A stretch of DNA of 60,669 bases from Candidatus Bathyarchaeota archaeon (GCA_026014615.1 JAOZHZ010000023.1:1-60669); one strand, 5' to 3'. Shown: positions 52,471 to 60,669, numbered from the stretch's first letter. The notes: a model not told the origin generated them from the letters alone. Program-made: numbers and translations.

Positions 52471-53238
52471 ATGGTGCAAACGGTGAAGGCGATCAGTAAC
52501 TCATTCACATTGCTTGGTGTCTGCTTGGCGTTGGCAGGCTTATTTCTTTCACTTATCTCTCAATTTGTTTTACAGTCAACGCCCCTGACCGCTCTTGGAT
52601 TGTCCACAATAATACTTGGTAGCGTCTGTCTATCTTTGGGTAGGGGACAACCGAAAATTCCACCCGAAGCAAGCGCAATTCTCTTGCAGTCAGGAGTAGA
52701 AAACATTTCAGCGATTGTAGAAGAATTAGGGCTAAAGTCAAAAGCCATCTATTTGCCTTCCTCAATGACCGCGGGGAAACCTAAAGCGCTTGTACCTCTG
52801 CATTCAAATCCTCATCCGCCAAAACTTGGGAACATTGTTTTACCTGAACGTCTTATTGTTAAGCATGGTCCAGAAGCTGAAGATATAGGGCTACTCGTTA
52901 CAACACCTGGTTCGGCTATTGAAGGTTTGGTAACAGCTAAAGCTGATTCAACTGAGAGTGATTTGGAGGCAGCCATTTCACTTGTTCTTTCGAGCACAAT
53001 AAATTTGGCAGATGGCGTTCAGGTAACCGTTGGAGAAGGGCAAATCAAGGTTGAAGTTTCGAACCCTCGCTTAGAGTATCGAAAGATGTGGGTTTATCAG
53101 AGTTTAGGAAGTCCCTTAGCCTCCATAGTGGCTTCAGTTGTGGCTGAAGTCTTGGATAAACCCGTTTCCGTCGAAGACGAACAGTACCGCAGAGGAAAAT
53201 GCGTTATCGAGCTGAAATTGACGGGGCGAGTGCTCTGA
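52471..53238 (+). CDS. Uncharacterised two-helix membrane protein with a soluble domain
   Basis: A 255-residue protein with no family that I can name. Two N-terminal helices (LLGVCLALAGLFLSLISQFVL and ALGLSTIILGSVCLSLG) are followed by a cytoplasmic-type domain with repeated alpha/beta elements (ISAIVEELGL, KAIYLPSSM, LIVKHGPEAEDIGLLVTTPG, LASIVASVVAEVLDKPV). It starts the plus-strand operon that runs to 58.9 kb. It overlaps the next gene by 40 bases. The start is uncertain: ATG 52471 has no ribosome-binding site, and GTG 52486 follows GGTG. Role likely in the MoxR-DUF58 envelope system, by position. Confidence 0.6.
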   Translation: MVQTVKAISNSFTLLGVCLALAGLFLSLISQFVLQSTPLTALGLSTIILGSVCLSLGRGQPKIPPEASAILLQSGVENISAIVEELGLKSKAIYLPSSMTAGKPKALVPLHSNPHPPKLGNIVLPERLIVKHGPEAEDIGLLVTTPGSAIEGLVTAKADSTESDLEAAISLVLSSTINLADGVQVTVGEGQIKVEVSNPRLEYRKMWVYQSLGSPLASIVASVVAEVLDKPVSVEDEQYRRGKCVIELKLTGRVL

Positions 53239-53501
53239 AAGTCTTGGAAAGGTACATCATTTCTTTGACTGCTGCTTACGCATTTACCACGTTTGCGCTA
53301 TCTTTTTACACCACAAGTGGATTAGACCTTTACGTTTCCTTGTTTATCGTAGAATATTTCATACTTACACTTCTGCACTCGCCGTTTAATCCAAAAGCCC
53401 AAAAAGCCATAAACATAGTAGGCTACGGACTTTTTGGCGTATTCGTAGTTATTGTAGCTCTGAAGGTGCTGGAAATACTTGTGGGAGCAAGTTTTCTATG
53501 A
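53199..53501 (+). CDS. Small three-helix membrane protein
   Basis: A 100-residue protein with three predicted helices (IISLTAAYAFTTFALSFYTT, LYVSLFIVEYFILTLLHS, AINIVGYGLFGVFVVIVALKV). No family recognised. The gene overlaps both neighbours (40 bases upstream, 4 bases ATGA downstream), a pattern of tight translational coupling, so it is probably a real subunit of the system. A soluble start of about 15 residues precedes the first helix. Confidence 0.65.
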   Translation: MRYRAEIDGASALKVLERYIISLTAAYAFTTFALSFYTTSGLDLYVSLFIVEYFILTLLHSPFNPKAQKAINIVGYGLFGVFVVIVALKVLEILVGASFL

Positions 53502-55456
53502 AGAAAACCGCAGTCGCTCTTTTATTTGTCATAGTTGCGTCGATTCTGCTTCCCTGTACAATCGTTAGAGCTGAACCAGCCTTTATACCTCATGAAGACC
53601 CCGCTGCTGCTGATAGTGCTTTGGATGCTTATTCTTTTCTGTCGCAGTACGTTGAAATTCTTTCGCTAATATCAGCACAACAGTACGAAAATGCTAGTGT
53701 CTTAACTGAACAACTGGCTCACATTTCGGTACCTGAAGATTTGAGTTACATAATAAACCGATACAACAACCTAACCCAAGAATTAATCCAAGTCTTAAAA
53801 GAACTACGGGATACTTTGGACAGCGCTTCGGCGTTGCTGGATCAATACCGTTTAGATGAAGCGTCTCAAGCTCTTAACCGCGCGGGGGTTCTTGTCGCTA
53901 AAGCGCAAATTCTTCTTGAAGACCTGCAAGATGCGACGTCAACTTTGAGTCAACGTATAGGTGTCTTTGCTGCCCCTGCAGAGAGTAAAATAAGACAAGC
54001 ATACAATGAACTTCAGAATCTGCTGCAGAGACTAAACGATCTCATCAACCAATATCATGATCTTTTGCGAAGAATTAACAGTCAGGCTGAAGAGATAAAA
54101 CTTGGAAATCTTAAGTCAACAACTTTGAGCTTAAACTTGAATACGACGAGCTGTTTTGTTGGAGGATTCGTATCTGCTTCAGGGAGGCTTACTTCAAACG
54201 GAGAAAACCTACAAAACAGAGGGGTGAAACTGTTGCTGGATGGAGAACAAATTGGAAATGCCGCCACCAGTGCAGACGGCTCATATCAGGCAGTTATTCA
54301 GATTCCTTACAAGTATGTTCAATCAGTAATCATCCAAGCGCTTTATACACCTGCAGGAAGTGACAAAGGCGTCTATTTAGCGTCATCAAATTCAGTATCA
54401 GTTACGGTTCTATTTTATGAAACCAGCCTTATCATGACAACGCCAAGTGAAGGATACCCAGGACTCTCATTAACTGCAAACGGCAAAATTACTTCCCAAG
54501 AAGGGACATCTCTAAGCGAGAGAGAAGTTAAACTGTTTTTTGACGGCAACACTGTAGGTACAGCTCAAACTGATTCAACAGGAACAGTAAGCATTCAATT
54601 CACAGTCGATTCCCAGACAAAAACAGGTCAACACAAGTTAACTATGATTGTTAGCCCAAAAGGCGTTTACGCAGGAACAAGCCAACAAAGAACAATCAGT
54701 ATATTGAAAATAGCATCGACAATTACTGTCAATGCGCCATCGTTTGTAGTACTTCCTGCTGAAATAAACGTGGACGGTACAGTTAGCTCAGCTTCCAAGC
54801 CACTAAAAAACGCAGAAGTGACATTGTCCTTAGCAACTACAACGGTTACGGTTAAGAGTCTGGAGGATGGAAGCTTCAACGCCACTTTGACGGTACCGTT
54901 AAACGCCGTTTTTGCGGGTGCCCAAGAACTAAACGTAACAGTTAAACCCTCTGAATCGTGGCAAGCATCCACCAAAACGCAAGTAAACATATTCCTAATA
55001 AGCAGTGCAAACGTGGGGTTTGCTTCAGCAGCATTCGTCTCTGTTGGAGTAGTATTCTACATGCGATTTGTGCGGTCTAAACCTAAAAAAAGCGAGAAAA
55101 AAGACACAAGAGCCGTAGAGATCACTCCGCAACTTCAGCCAGAGGATGCTTCCGCTGACTTGATTTCATCGAAGCCCGAATTCCAGTTTGAAGGAGCTAA
55201 AGGCAAAGTTTTAGAAGAATACAACGAGGCGTTGAGAACTGTGGAAACGGTCACTCAAAGTTCTCTGGAACCTCAGATGACTTTACGTGAGTTCCTCAAA
55301 AAAGTAAAACCGAAATTACGAGGAGCTTCTGAAGCATTCACTGCGTTAACTTCAATAGCGGAAAGGGCACTGTATTCTCCATTCGTGCCAGAAACAGAGG
55401 ACATACAGAAAGCTGAAGCGCTTGGGGCTACCATCAGGGAGGTTCTTGGGAAGTGA
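53498..55456 (+). CDS. Secreted coiled-coil/Ig-like membrane protein with a DUF4129-type cytoplasmic tail
   Basis: A 652-residue protein. It has a signal peptide (VALLFVIVASILLPCTIVRA), a long extracellular helical/coiled-coil region (~30-200, with QYVEILSLISAQQYENA and LLQRLNDLINQYHDLLRRI), three Ig-like repeats (~205-500; each with GxVSxxxxPLxxxxV-type strands such as LQNRGVKLLLDGEQIG and LSEREVKLFFDGNTVG), a membrane helix (ANVGFASAAFVSVGVVFYM) and a cytoplasmic tail whose EYNEALRTVETVTQSSLEP and MTLREFLKKVKPKL match the DUF4129 domain. That domain typically accompanies MoxR-DUF58 and transglutaminase genes. The start ATG overlaps the previous stop (ATGA). Confidence 0.8.
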   Translation: MKKTAVALLFVIVASILLPCTIVRAEPAFIPHEDPAAADSALDAYSFLSQYVEILSLISAQQYENASVLTEQLAHISVPEDLSYIINRYNNLTQELIQVLKELRDTLDSASALLDQYRLDEASQALNRAGVLVAKAQILLEDLQDATSTLSQRIGVFAAPAESKIRQAYNELQNLLQRLNDLINQYHDLLRRINSQAEEIKLGNLKSTTLSLNLNTTSCFVGGFVSASGRLTSNGENLQNRGVKLLLDGEQIGNAATSADGSYQAVIQIPYKYVQSVIIQALYTPAGSDKGVYLASSNSVSVTVLFYETSLIMTTPSEGYPGLSLTANGKITSQEGTSLSEREVKLFFDGNTVGTAQTDSTGTVSIQFTVDSQTKTGQHKLTMIVSPKGVYAGTSQQRTISILKIASTITVNAPSFVVLPAEINVDGTVSSASKPLKNAEVTLSLATTTVTVKSLEDGSFNATLTVPLNAVFAGAQELNVTVKPSESWQASTKTQVNIFLISSANVGFASAAFVSVGVVFYMRFVRSKPKKSEKKDTRAVEITPQLQPEDASADLISSKPEFQFEGAKGKVLEEYNEALRTVETVTQSSLEPQMTLREFLKKVKPKLRGASEAFTALTSIAERALYSPFVPETEDIQKAEALGATIREVLGK

Positions 55457-56358
55457 AAACAAGTAAACTTTTACTTACCTTAACCTTAGTCATCGCCCTA
55501 TCGATGGCTACATTAATTTTGTTCTTCCCGCCAAACGGTGACTTTAGAGTTGAAAACCCCTTTTGGAATGGACTCTCAACGTTCACTTCTCAGGTGAAGC
55601 CCATACCGATAGACACCTTTGCGGCTTTACCGACTGTTTCCGACCGAACCACCCTCTTCTTGGTGCCTTATGAACCGTTCTCTCAAACAGAACTTACGCA
55701 ACTCAAAGAGTATGTTTCAAACGGCGGGACTCTAGTGGTTTTAGATGACTATGGGTTTGGAAATCAAGTGTTGAGTGGCGTTGGCTTGAAGATGACGTTT
55801 TCGGGTGAACAGCTTTTGGATCCTTTGTTCGATTACAGAAACAAAGGACTCCCGAAGATAACGGACTTCACACAAACAGCACTCACAAATAACGTAAGCA
55901 GTTTAATTTTCAATCATGCATCCAGCTTAAACGACACCACCGAAGCCACCGTTGCAGCGTATTCGTCTAGATTCAGCTTTCTTGACACAAATGGGGATGG
56001 CGTTTGGGATTCGAACGAACCAGCCGGACCGGTACCCGTAGTTGCCTACGCTAAGCTTGGTCAAGGCTATGCAGTTGCTGTAGCTGACCCAAGTTTCTTA
56101 ATTAATGGCATGATAGAAATGGAGGGCAACCAGCAGTTCGTTGATAACATTATATCTTTACAAGGGTCCAATCTGCAAGTGTTTGTTGACCAAGCACACT
56201 TGCCTGAAGTACCGTTAGATGCAGCAAAAGAAACTCTTACATCTGTCTACGGATTAGTATCCTCTCCGCTTGGGGCGTTAAGCTTAATAGCCGTGATACT
56301 GGTTTTATCTTTAAAACCGATCTGGCGGATAGGTGGAAAAGTTGGGGAAAAACGATAA
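55453..56358 (+). CDS. DUF4350 domain membrane protein
   Basis: A 301-residue protein matching DUF4350, a glutamine-amidotransferase-like domain held between membrane helices. N-terminal helix LLLTLTLVIALSMATLILFF, domain landmarks TLFLVPYEPFSQTEL, LKEYVSNGGTLVVLDDYGFGNQVL, AVAVADPSFLINGMI and a C-terminal helix LGALSLIAVILVLSLKPIWRI. The GTG at 55453 overlaps the stop of the preceding gene (GTGA), and the 3' end overlaps the MoxR gene by 26 bases. In other genomes DUF4350 occurs beside MoxR and DUF58 genes, as here. Catalytic residues of a true amidotransferase are not evident, so a binding role is likely. Confidence 0.82.
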   Translation: MKTSKLLLTLTLVIALSMATLILFFPPNGDFRVENPFWNGLSTFTSQVKPIPIDTFAALPTVSDRTTLFLVPYEPFSQTELTQLKEYVSNGGTLVVLDDYGFGNQVLSGVGLKMTFSGEQLLDPLFDYRNKGLPKITDFTQTALTNNVSSLIFNHASSLNDTTEATVAAYSSRFSFLDTNGDGVWDSNEPAGPVPVVAYAKLGQGYAVAVADPSFLINGMIEMEGNQQFVDNIISLQGSNLQVFVDQAHLPEVPLDAAKETLTSVYGLVSSPLGALSLIAVILVLSLKPIWRIGGKVGEKR

Positions 56359-57286
56359 GGATATCTCGAAGATACCCAGCAAAATTTTGGCTGAAGTATC
56401 GAAAGTTGTTGTGGGTAAAGATGAAATTAAAGAAGTTCTCTTGACAGCATTACTGGGGGAGGGGCACGTATTAATTGAAGGGTTACCTGGAACAGCCAAA
56501 ACAACGCTTGCCAAGACCTTCTCGCAAGCTATAGGCGGGGACTTCAAAAGAATACAATTTACGCCTGACATGTTGCCAGCCGACGTGACTGGCTTTTACC
56601 TTTACACTCCAGACGGCAAATCCCGTTTCATGGAAGGCCCTCTCTTTGCTAATGTGGTATTGTCTGACGAGTTGAACCGCACAACGCCTAGAACTCAAGC
56701 CGCCCTGATCGAAGCCATGCAGGAAAGGCAGGTTACCGTTGAAGGAATAACGCAGCTTTTGCCGAGACCTTTCATGATTATCGCCAGCCAGTTGCCTTAT
56801 GGGTCTGAGGGCACTTATCCGTTAACTGAAGTGCAAGCAGACAGGTTCATGTTTAGGGTTTGGAGCGATCATCTGTCTAAGGAAGATGAAAAGCAGGTTA
56901 TTACCAATTTGGATTACATCGAAGAACCTGATGTTCAACCAGTCGTTTCATCACAGGACATTGCGGAACTTCAGGAAGCCATAAAAAAGGTTCATGTTTC
57001 AGAAGAAGTCAAAGATTACATTGTTTCTCTTGTTCGGTTTGCTCGGGATGACCCTGACATACTTTCGGGTCCAAGCACAAGAGCGTCAGTTTCCCTTTTC
57101 AAAGGTTCAAGGGTAATAGCTTTCCTACAGGGAAGAGATTACGTAATACCTGACGACGTTAAAAAACTTGCGCCTTACGTTTTAATTCACAGAATACGTG
57201 TTAAACCTGAAGCTGAAATGGAAGATGTGACGCCTATGACGGTAACAGAAAGAGTCATCCAAGGCGTTGCAGTACCCAAAAATTAG
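56333..57286 (+). CDS. moxR: MoxR-type AAA+ ATPase
   Basis: A 317-residue AAA+ ATPase of the MoxR group. It has Walker A GLPGTAKTTLAK (50-61), the loop PDMLPADVTGFYLY, Walker B VVLSDELNRTTPRTQAALIEAM (SDE 111-113), the sensor-1 region PFMIIASQLP and the arginine finger stretch RFMFRVWSDH, with the C-terminal lid PSTRASVSLFKGSRV carrying sensor 2. MoxR proteins act as metal-insertion or assembly chaperones, often with DUF58 and von Willebrand-type partners in the envelope. The start is GTG 56333, overlapping the DUF4350 gene by 26 bases. Confidence 0.92.
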   Translation: MEKLGKNDKDISKIPSKILAEVSKVVVGKDEIKEVLLTALLGEGHVLIEGLPGTAKTTLAKTFSQAIGGDFKRIQFTPDMLPADVTGFYLYTPDGKSRFMEGPLFANVVLSDELNRTTPRTQAALIEAMQERQVTVEGITQLLPRPFMIIASQLPYGSEGTYPLTEVQADRFMFRVWSDHLSKEDEKQVITNLDYIEEPDVQPVVSSQDIAELQEAIKKVHVSEEVKDYIVSLVRFARDDPDILSGPSTRASVSLFKGSRVIAFLQGRDYVIPDDVKKLAPYVLIHRIRVKPEAEMEDVTPMTVTERVIQGVAVPKN

Positions 57287-57311
57287 TGTATCAAAACACA
57301 GATGACTATTG

Positions 57312-58859
57312 ATGACAGCAGTAACTGTTAGAACGGTTGCTAAAGCTTACCTTATTATAGTCTTGTTTCTGGCGGTTTTGGCTTCTCCGCCTATGCAAAT
57401 GGGAATTGCGCTTGCGTTGCTTGCGGTCCAGTTGGGTTCAGTCGTTAAACCGCCGAAGGCAAATTTGGAGCTATTGTTGGTTTTTGTTTCACTGATTTTT
57501 ACGCCTTTTGCGTTGTTGGCTTTGGCTGGCGATGTGAGTTCTGTTTTTCTAATTTTGCCTGTTCTACCGCTTTTAGATCAGAGCTTGAAAGAAAATGCTG
57601 GAACACAGCTTTCCGTTTTCTCGAAGTCGGGAAAAAGTGCAACCGTAGTTTTGAAGTCTTTAGTATCTGCAGTGCTGCTTGTCCTCACCGCTTCCTTAAT
57701 CTTATGGAATACAACAATGATATTAACTTCGGCTGTTCTTATTGGTTACCTTGTTCTCGTTTTAACTTACACTATCCACAAAGTACAACAAGTGCCCCTT
57801 GAGGAAGCAAAATCTTGGAGCCGAGTAGGGGTAGGCGAAAAAACCACTGACTCAACTCAGATTAAGGCTAAATCAGGAATGCCCCTTTTGGTTTCACTAT
57901 CATGTGCTGGTTCATGGGTTCACGTCAAACCAGCAAGTTTTGTATTGCCCGTTCAAGGCGAGGCTGAAGTAGATTTGCGTTTTACTCCGCCTTTAGCGGG
58001 ACCTTCGAAGCTCCAGGTTCAAGCGTTGACTGTAGACCCGCGCGGGTTAATTCAGACGGGGCAGATTTTGGAGCCTGTTGATTTGCATATTATTCCAAGG
58101 GCTAAGTATGCACATTGGCTTGCAAACAAGTATCTAGAGCAAACATCACCTGGCGCGGGGTCAGCATCTTCGATGCCTACGCCTAGATCACCTAAATCTG
58201 CAAGAGGCGGTTTAGAGTATTATGGCAGCCGTGAATTCCAGTCTGGAGATAGATGGAAAGACATGGACTGGAAACACACTTACCTGTTGGGCGAATTAAT
58301 TGTGAAGGATTTCTCTGGAGGGCAGAGCCAAACTGCCGTAATATTGGCTGATTTGACGGCGAAGGATGCTGATGAAGCTGACAGGTTAGCATATGATTTT
58401 GTTATGTCGGCGTTGACTTTGGCTACTGAATCTTTGCCTACAGCTTTGGCTGTTTATAATCATAGAGAAGTTCTTGCTACTTTGCCGCCTATGAATCCTC
58501 GAGAGGCGCTCAAGAAGGCTTTGGAGTTAACTGAGAAGATCGTATTGGTTGAGCCCGCAGAGAAGGTTTTGCAATCTGTTGATGTTGGGAGGCTTAGGAG
58601 GTCAATTGGTCAGCTTGAGCGAGTAAATTCTGGTTCGGCTAAGAGGTTGGTTGAAGTTTTAAGGTTGGAGTTAGAAGCTAACGAAAAGGCGGCTTTGAGC
58701 CACCCATCTGGGCAGGCGTTGGCTAAGGTTGTTAAGGGTGTGTCTGCGCCTGCGGTGTTAACTGTCGTTTCTTCACGAAGCAGTGGTTGTGTAGAGTTAG
58801 GGGTAACGTTGGATAGGCTGCGGAAGAGGGGTTATAGTGTGGTTGCTGTTGGACCTTAG
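57312..58859 (+). CDS. DUF58 domain membrane protein
   Basis: A 515-residue protein with four N-terminal helices (AYLIIVLFLAVLASPPM, LLVFVSLIFTPFALLALAG, SLVSAVLLVLTASLILW, MILTSAVLIGYLVLVLTYTI). A small beta domain follows (EVDLRFTPPLAGPSKLQVQ, IQTGQI), then the DUF58 core GLEYYGSREFQSGDRWKDMDWKHTYLLGELIVKDF and a vWA-like region (VILADLTAKDADEADRLAYDF, LSHPSGQALAKVV, VLTVVSSRSSGCVELG). DUF58 proteins partner with MoxR ATPases. It is the last gene of the operon; ATG 57312 directly follows TTG 57309. Operon order moxR-DUF58 is canonical. Confidence 0.88.
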   Translation: MTAVTVRTVAKAYLIIVLFLAVLASPPMQMGIALALLAVQLGSVVKPPKANLELLLVFVSLIFTPFALLALAGDVSSVFLILPVLPLLDQSLKENAGTQLSVFSKSGKSATVVLKSLVSAVLLVLTASLILWNTTMILTSAVLIGYLVLVLTYTIHKVQQVPLEEAKSWSRVGVGEKTTDSTQIKAKSGMPLLVSLSCAGSWVHVKPASFVLPVQGEAEVDLRFTPPLAGPSKLQVQALTVDPRGLIQTGQILEPVDLHIIPRAKYAHWLANKYLEQTSPGAGSASSMPTPRSPKSARGGLEYYGSREFQSGDRWKDMDWKHTYLLGELIVKDFSGGQSQTAVILADLTAKDADEADRLAYDFVMSALTLATESLPTALAVYNHREVLATLPPMNPREALKKALELTEKIVLVEPAEKVLQSVDVGRLRRSIGQLERVNSGSAKRLVEVLRLELEANEKAALSHPSGQALAKVVKGVSAPAVLTVVSSRSSGCVELGVTLDRLRKRGYSVVAVGP

Positions 58860-59196
58860 GGCGTAGTTGTTGGTTTGTGTTTGTGTGCGTGAGTTGGGAG
58901 GGGTAGAGGCTGGTTGTTTATACAGTTTGTTTATACGTTTTGATATACAGGTGGTTGTGTTTGGTGAAGGCAGGGGTTTTCGGTTGGATACGAATCTTTG
59001 ATGAGTTAAGTTGTTGGCTGCTGAGGCTGGCAGCATAGTCACTGAGGCATTGGTGAGGTTTATGTGTGGTTGTGTGGAGTCTGAGGTGCGTGTTTTGGCT
59101 GGCTGGCTTGTGAAGGGTAAGCGTTTTTATCGTGGGAAGGCAGGTTGGCTGAAGGCTTAAGTACTACTTTCTTCAAGGTTGTACTTGTGATCAGGT
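58860..59196. other. GT-rich intergenic region with a doubtful 49-codon ORF
   Basis: The plus strand is rich in G and T (TTGTTGGTTTGTGTTTGTGTG type) up to about 58960. A plus-strand frame at 59011-59160 (TTG start) encodes a plausible but unsupported 49-residue basic peptide (LLAAEAGSIVTEALVRF...VKGKRFYRGKAGWL). No known family, no ribosome-binding site. The last 40 bases hold the promoter of the next module (CTTAAGTACTACTT). Confidence 0.35.
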
Positions 59197-59427
59197 ATGA
59201 CATGCGAGGTTGTAGTAACAAGGAAGGGTCAGGTAACCATACCTGCGGAAATACGCCGAAAGTTCGGAATCGAAGAAAGCTCCAAAGTGGAAATCATAGA
59301 GAAGAACGGCGAGATTGTTATAAGGAAGTGCCCAAGCATCTTTGACTTATCAGGAGCCGGAGCAGGAAAAGGCAATGTTAAAGAACTAAAAAGGGAACTG
59401 GACCAAATGAGGGATCAAGATGCCTGA
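59197..59427 (+). CDS. vapB: AbrB/SpoVT-like antitoxin (VapB type)
   Basis: A 76-residue protein with an N-terminal AbrB/MazE fold (TCEVVVTRKGQVTIPAEIRRKFGIEESSKVEIIEKNGEIVIRK shows the looped-hinge pattern) and an acidic C-terminal helix (NVKELKRELDQMRDQDA) that would bind the toxin. ATG 59197 is the natural start. The gene overlaps the toxin gene by 8 bases. It should bind its own promoter as a dimer and neutralise the PIN toxin. Confidence 0.88.
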   Translation: MTCEVVVTRKGQVTIPAEIRRKFGIEESSKVEIIEKNGEIVIRKCPSIFDLSGAGAGKGNVKELKRELDQMRDQDA

Positions 59428-59812
59428 AAGGCGTCTCTACGACACTTGCTTTTTTGTTGAGTACTTCTTTTCTGAAGATAAGGAATTGCTAAGAAAGTTT
59501 AAGCAGGAGCTACGGTCAGTGAAAGAGAGGATGGTTTCTGTCTTGACAGTTCACGAGATTCACAGGATCAATTTGAAAAGGGAAGGAAGAGATGTGGCAG
59601 ATTTGAGGAGCAGCGCCATACGTTCAGACTTCATAGTTGTCGACGTAAATTATGAGACTGCAGTGAAAAGTGCAGAGTTGAGAAGTAAACATCATATGCC
59701 GATGGCCGACAGTGTGATCGCAGCAACTGCCCAGATTTATGGTTGCCCTCTTATTTCAGATGATGCCCATTTTAAAGAAATCAATGGTTTAAAGATAAAA
59801 TGGTGTGCATAG
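59420..59812 (+). CDS. vapC: VapC-like PIN-domain toxin
   Basis: A 130-residue PIN ribonuclease. Metal-binding acids appear as D8 (LYDTCFFVEYF), E46 (VHEIHRI), D97 (MPMADSVIAATA) and D114/D115 (LISDDAHF). The sequence is only distantly related to the VapC at 42296, so the two modules have separate origins. The 8-base overlap with the antitoxin gene allows coupled translation. Confidence 0.9.
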   Translation: MPERRLYDTCFFVEYFFSEDKELLRKFKQELRSVKERMVSVLTVHEIHRINLKREGRDVADLRSSAIRSDFIVVDVNYETAVKSAELRSKHHMPMADSVIAATAQIYGCPLISDDAHFKEINGLKIKWCA

Positions 59813-60322
59813 CTAAGCGGTGTTTTTTAAATATTTTAAGGCAGGTTGTAGGTGTGAGTACTTGTCGGGTGTGGTTTGTTTTCCCAAAAGCATGTTTAAC
59901 AAAATAAGGAGGGGAGATTTTGCTATTTGCGTTTTTTCAACGTCAATGCTGTTGGCAACAAGCTTTCTGAATGATATTAGAGATGGACTTAACATAGCAA
60001 AAGGAAAAAACAAAGTGGAATGAAGACGAGTTCATTTTCGAATGCAAGTTTGTTTTTAGTCACAACAATGCCGGAAGGGGATTGAGTTTTTTCTACAAAT
60101 TCGAGACAGCCCGCAGCGTCCTTAGGGTTAATTTCATTTTGATATTTGACTTAGGTTTGTCTACTCAAAAAGTCTATGTAAAACACGGGAGTAGCCAATC
60201 CGTACATGCATATAGGAAAAGATTGGTATACTCGCAGCGGTGTTTTGCGTGATTATTTTTATAAACGTGCCTTTCTATTCTTGTTCGTGGGATATGCTTT
60301 GGGAAGTCATGTTACTCTTGAA
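59813..60322. other. Intergenic region with eroded reading frames
   Basis: 510 bases. Two adjacent plus-strand frames (MFNKIRRGDFAICVF... near 59892-60023 and an open frame without a start, EDEFIFECKFVFSHN..., near 60015-60253) look partly protein-like but have no family and no consistent start, so they are not called. ATTTTTATAAACG at about 60254-60265 may be the promoter of the next gene. Confidence 0.35.
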
Positions 60323-60445
60323 ATGAGCTATGACGAAGTAAGGCGGGTAAATGAGAGACTTAGAGTAATCGAAGACATAATTGAAGAAGTAGTCACCCAG
60401 GCGTTACCAGAAGTTTCTGTGAACAGAAAAAAATCAGCGAAATAA
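60323..60445 (+). CDS. Small antitoxin-like protein of a RelE/ParE-type module
   Basis: A 40-residue protein (MSYDEVRRVNERLRVIEDII..., then VTQALPEVSVNRKK) with a charged amphipathic helix, like short VapB/RelB-type archaeal antitoxins. The longer frame from 60206 contains a hydrophobic stretch and has no support. The gene is 55 bases upstream of a RelE-like toxin gene on the same strand. Identity rests on size and context. Confidence 0.55.
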   Translation: MSYDEVRRVNERLRVIEDIIEEVVTQALPEVSVNRKKSAK

Positions 60446-60500
60446 ATCGTTCAGTGCAAGAGATGAAGAAAGGAGCATGCGTTACTCTCGAGGAGCTCAA

Positions 60501-60669
60501 GTGTGCCCCCTAAATATCGAGCTATTGTCCACCGCAGAGTTCAAAGAAATTTGTAAACAACCTAAGGATGACAACTTCAAACGCAACGTTATTAACACAT
60601 TTTCAAAATTGGAAGACTACCCACTGAGCCTTAGAGAGATGGATGTAGAAAAAATCAGAGGTTTAGAAA
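60501..60669 (+). CDS. RelE/ParE-family toxin, N-terminal part (cut by window end)
   Basis: The gene begins at GTG 60501, five bases after GAGGAG, and is open to the window end (56 codons). The peptide shows the RelE fold start: an N-terminal strand-helix (NIELLSTAEFKEICKQPK, KRNVINTFSKLEDYP) and then LSLREMDVEKIRGLE, the strand that normally leads into YRLRVGDYR-type motifs beyond the window. An ATG at 60477 is in frame but too close to its AAGGAG. RelE toxins cleave mRNA on the ribosome. The preceding small gene is the probable antitoxin. Confidence 0.65.
   Translation, partial: MCPLNIELLSTAEFKEICKQPKDDNFKRNVINTFSKLEDYPLSLREMDVEKIRGLE

Noticed and set aside
59820..60023. 67-codon plus-strand frame after the VapC gene
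   Set aside because: No family, no consistent ribosome-binding site; treated as possible gene remains only.
1..60669. CRISPR arrays, insertion sequences, tRNA and rRNA genes
   Set aside because: No spaced direct repeats, transposase or integrase motifs, terminal inverted repeats or tRNA T-loop signatures were seen on reading both strands by eye.

Overview
This window looks like a chromosomal segment of an archaeon, probably a Bathyarchaeia-like member of the TACK lineages. The evidence is translation factor aIF-1A, an RNase P Rpr2/Rpp21 subunit, a CRM/YhbY protein, TrmB-type regulators, stand-alone Lrp/AsnC RAM domains, AbrB-VapC pairs, TATA-like promoters, GT-C glycosyltransferases and large secreted proteins with a C-terminal membrane anchor. 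The lineage is an inference; no rRNA, tRNA, CRISPR array or insertion sequence was recognised.

Layout. 0-8.6 kb: the 3' end of a concanavalin-fold surface protein, a GT2 glycosyltransferase, a NodB-type deacetylase and two large secreted mosaic proteins (LamG-like, InlB-like and Ig-like repeats). One of these has its deacetylase motifs in permuted order and an in-frame amber codon. 8.9-24.1 kb: a long minus-strand polysaccharide cluster. It encodes enzymes that together can make UDP-ManNAc3NAcA (WecC/WbpA-type dehydrogenase, WbpB-, WbpE-, WbpD-like enzymes, WecB/WbpI epimerase), six glycosyltransferases or GT-C proteins, an acyltransferase and a deacetylase. 24.1-25.0 kb is non-coding. 25.0-28.1 kb: an amino-DNA methyltransferase followed by a small PD-(D/E)XK-like protein (a possible minimal restriction-modification pair), YwbE, a RAM protein, and the Rnp4-YhbY pair.

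28.3-41.8 kb: two paralogous copies of a divergent pair, each a secreted membrane-anchored PQQ-type beta-propeller (minus) facing a TrmB-like regulator (plus), with palindromes in both intergenic regions. Between them lie a Nudix hydrolase, aIF-1A, two UPF0104 flippase-like proteins, a Wzx-like flippase and a second RAM protein. 42.2-45.7 kb: an AbrB-VapC module bracketed by an imperfect 48-bp direct repeat of the terL 3' end, an isolated TerS-TerL terminase pair, a divergent helical protein and a decayed small membrane-protein gene. 45.8-50.4 kb: a MacB-like ABC exporter whose operon also encodes a GT-C-type membrane protein.

50.4-58.9 kb: a membrane/surface island built on MoxR ATPase, DUF58, DUF4350 and a DUF4129-tailed Ig protein, preceded by two divergent genes that each carry half of a DUF1616-type protein. 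59.2-60.7 kb: a second AbrB-VapC pair and a RelE-like toxin cut by the window end, with its probable antitoxin.

Functionally most of the window concerns the cell envelope: nucleotide-sugar synthesis, glycan assembly, lipid-linked flipping, surface adhesion or propeller proteins and an envelope-linked AAA system. Several genes appear to start at near-cognate codons (CTG, possibly ACG) behind good Shine-Dalgarno sequences, which a standard gene caller would miss.
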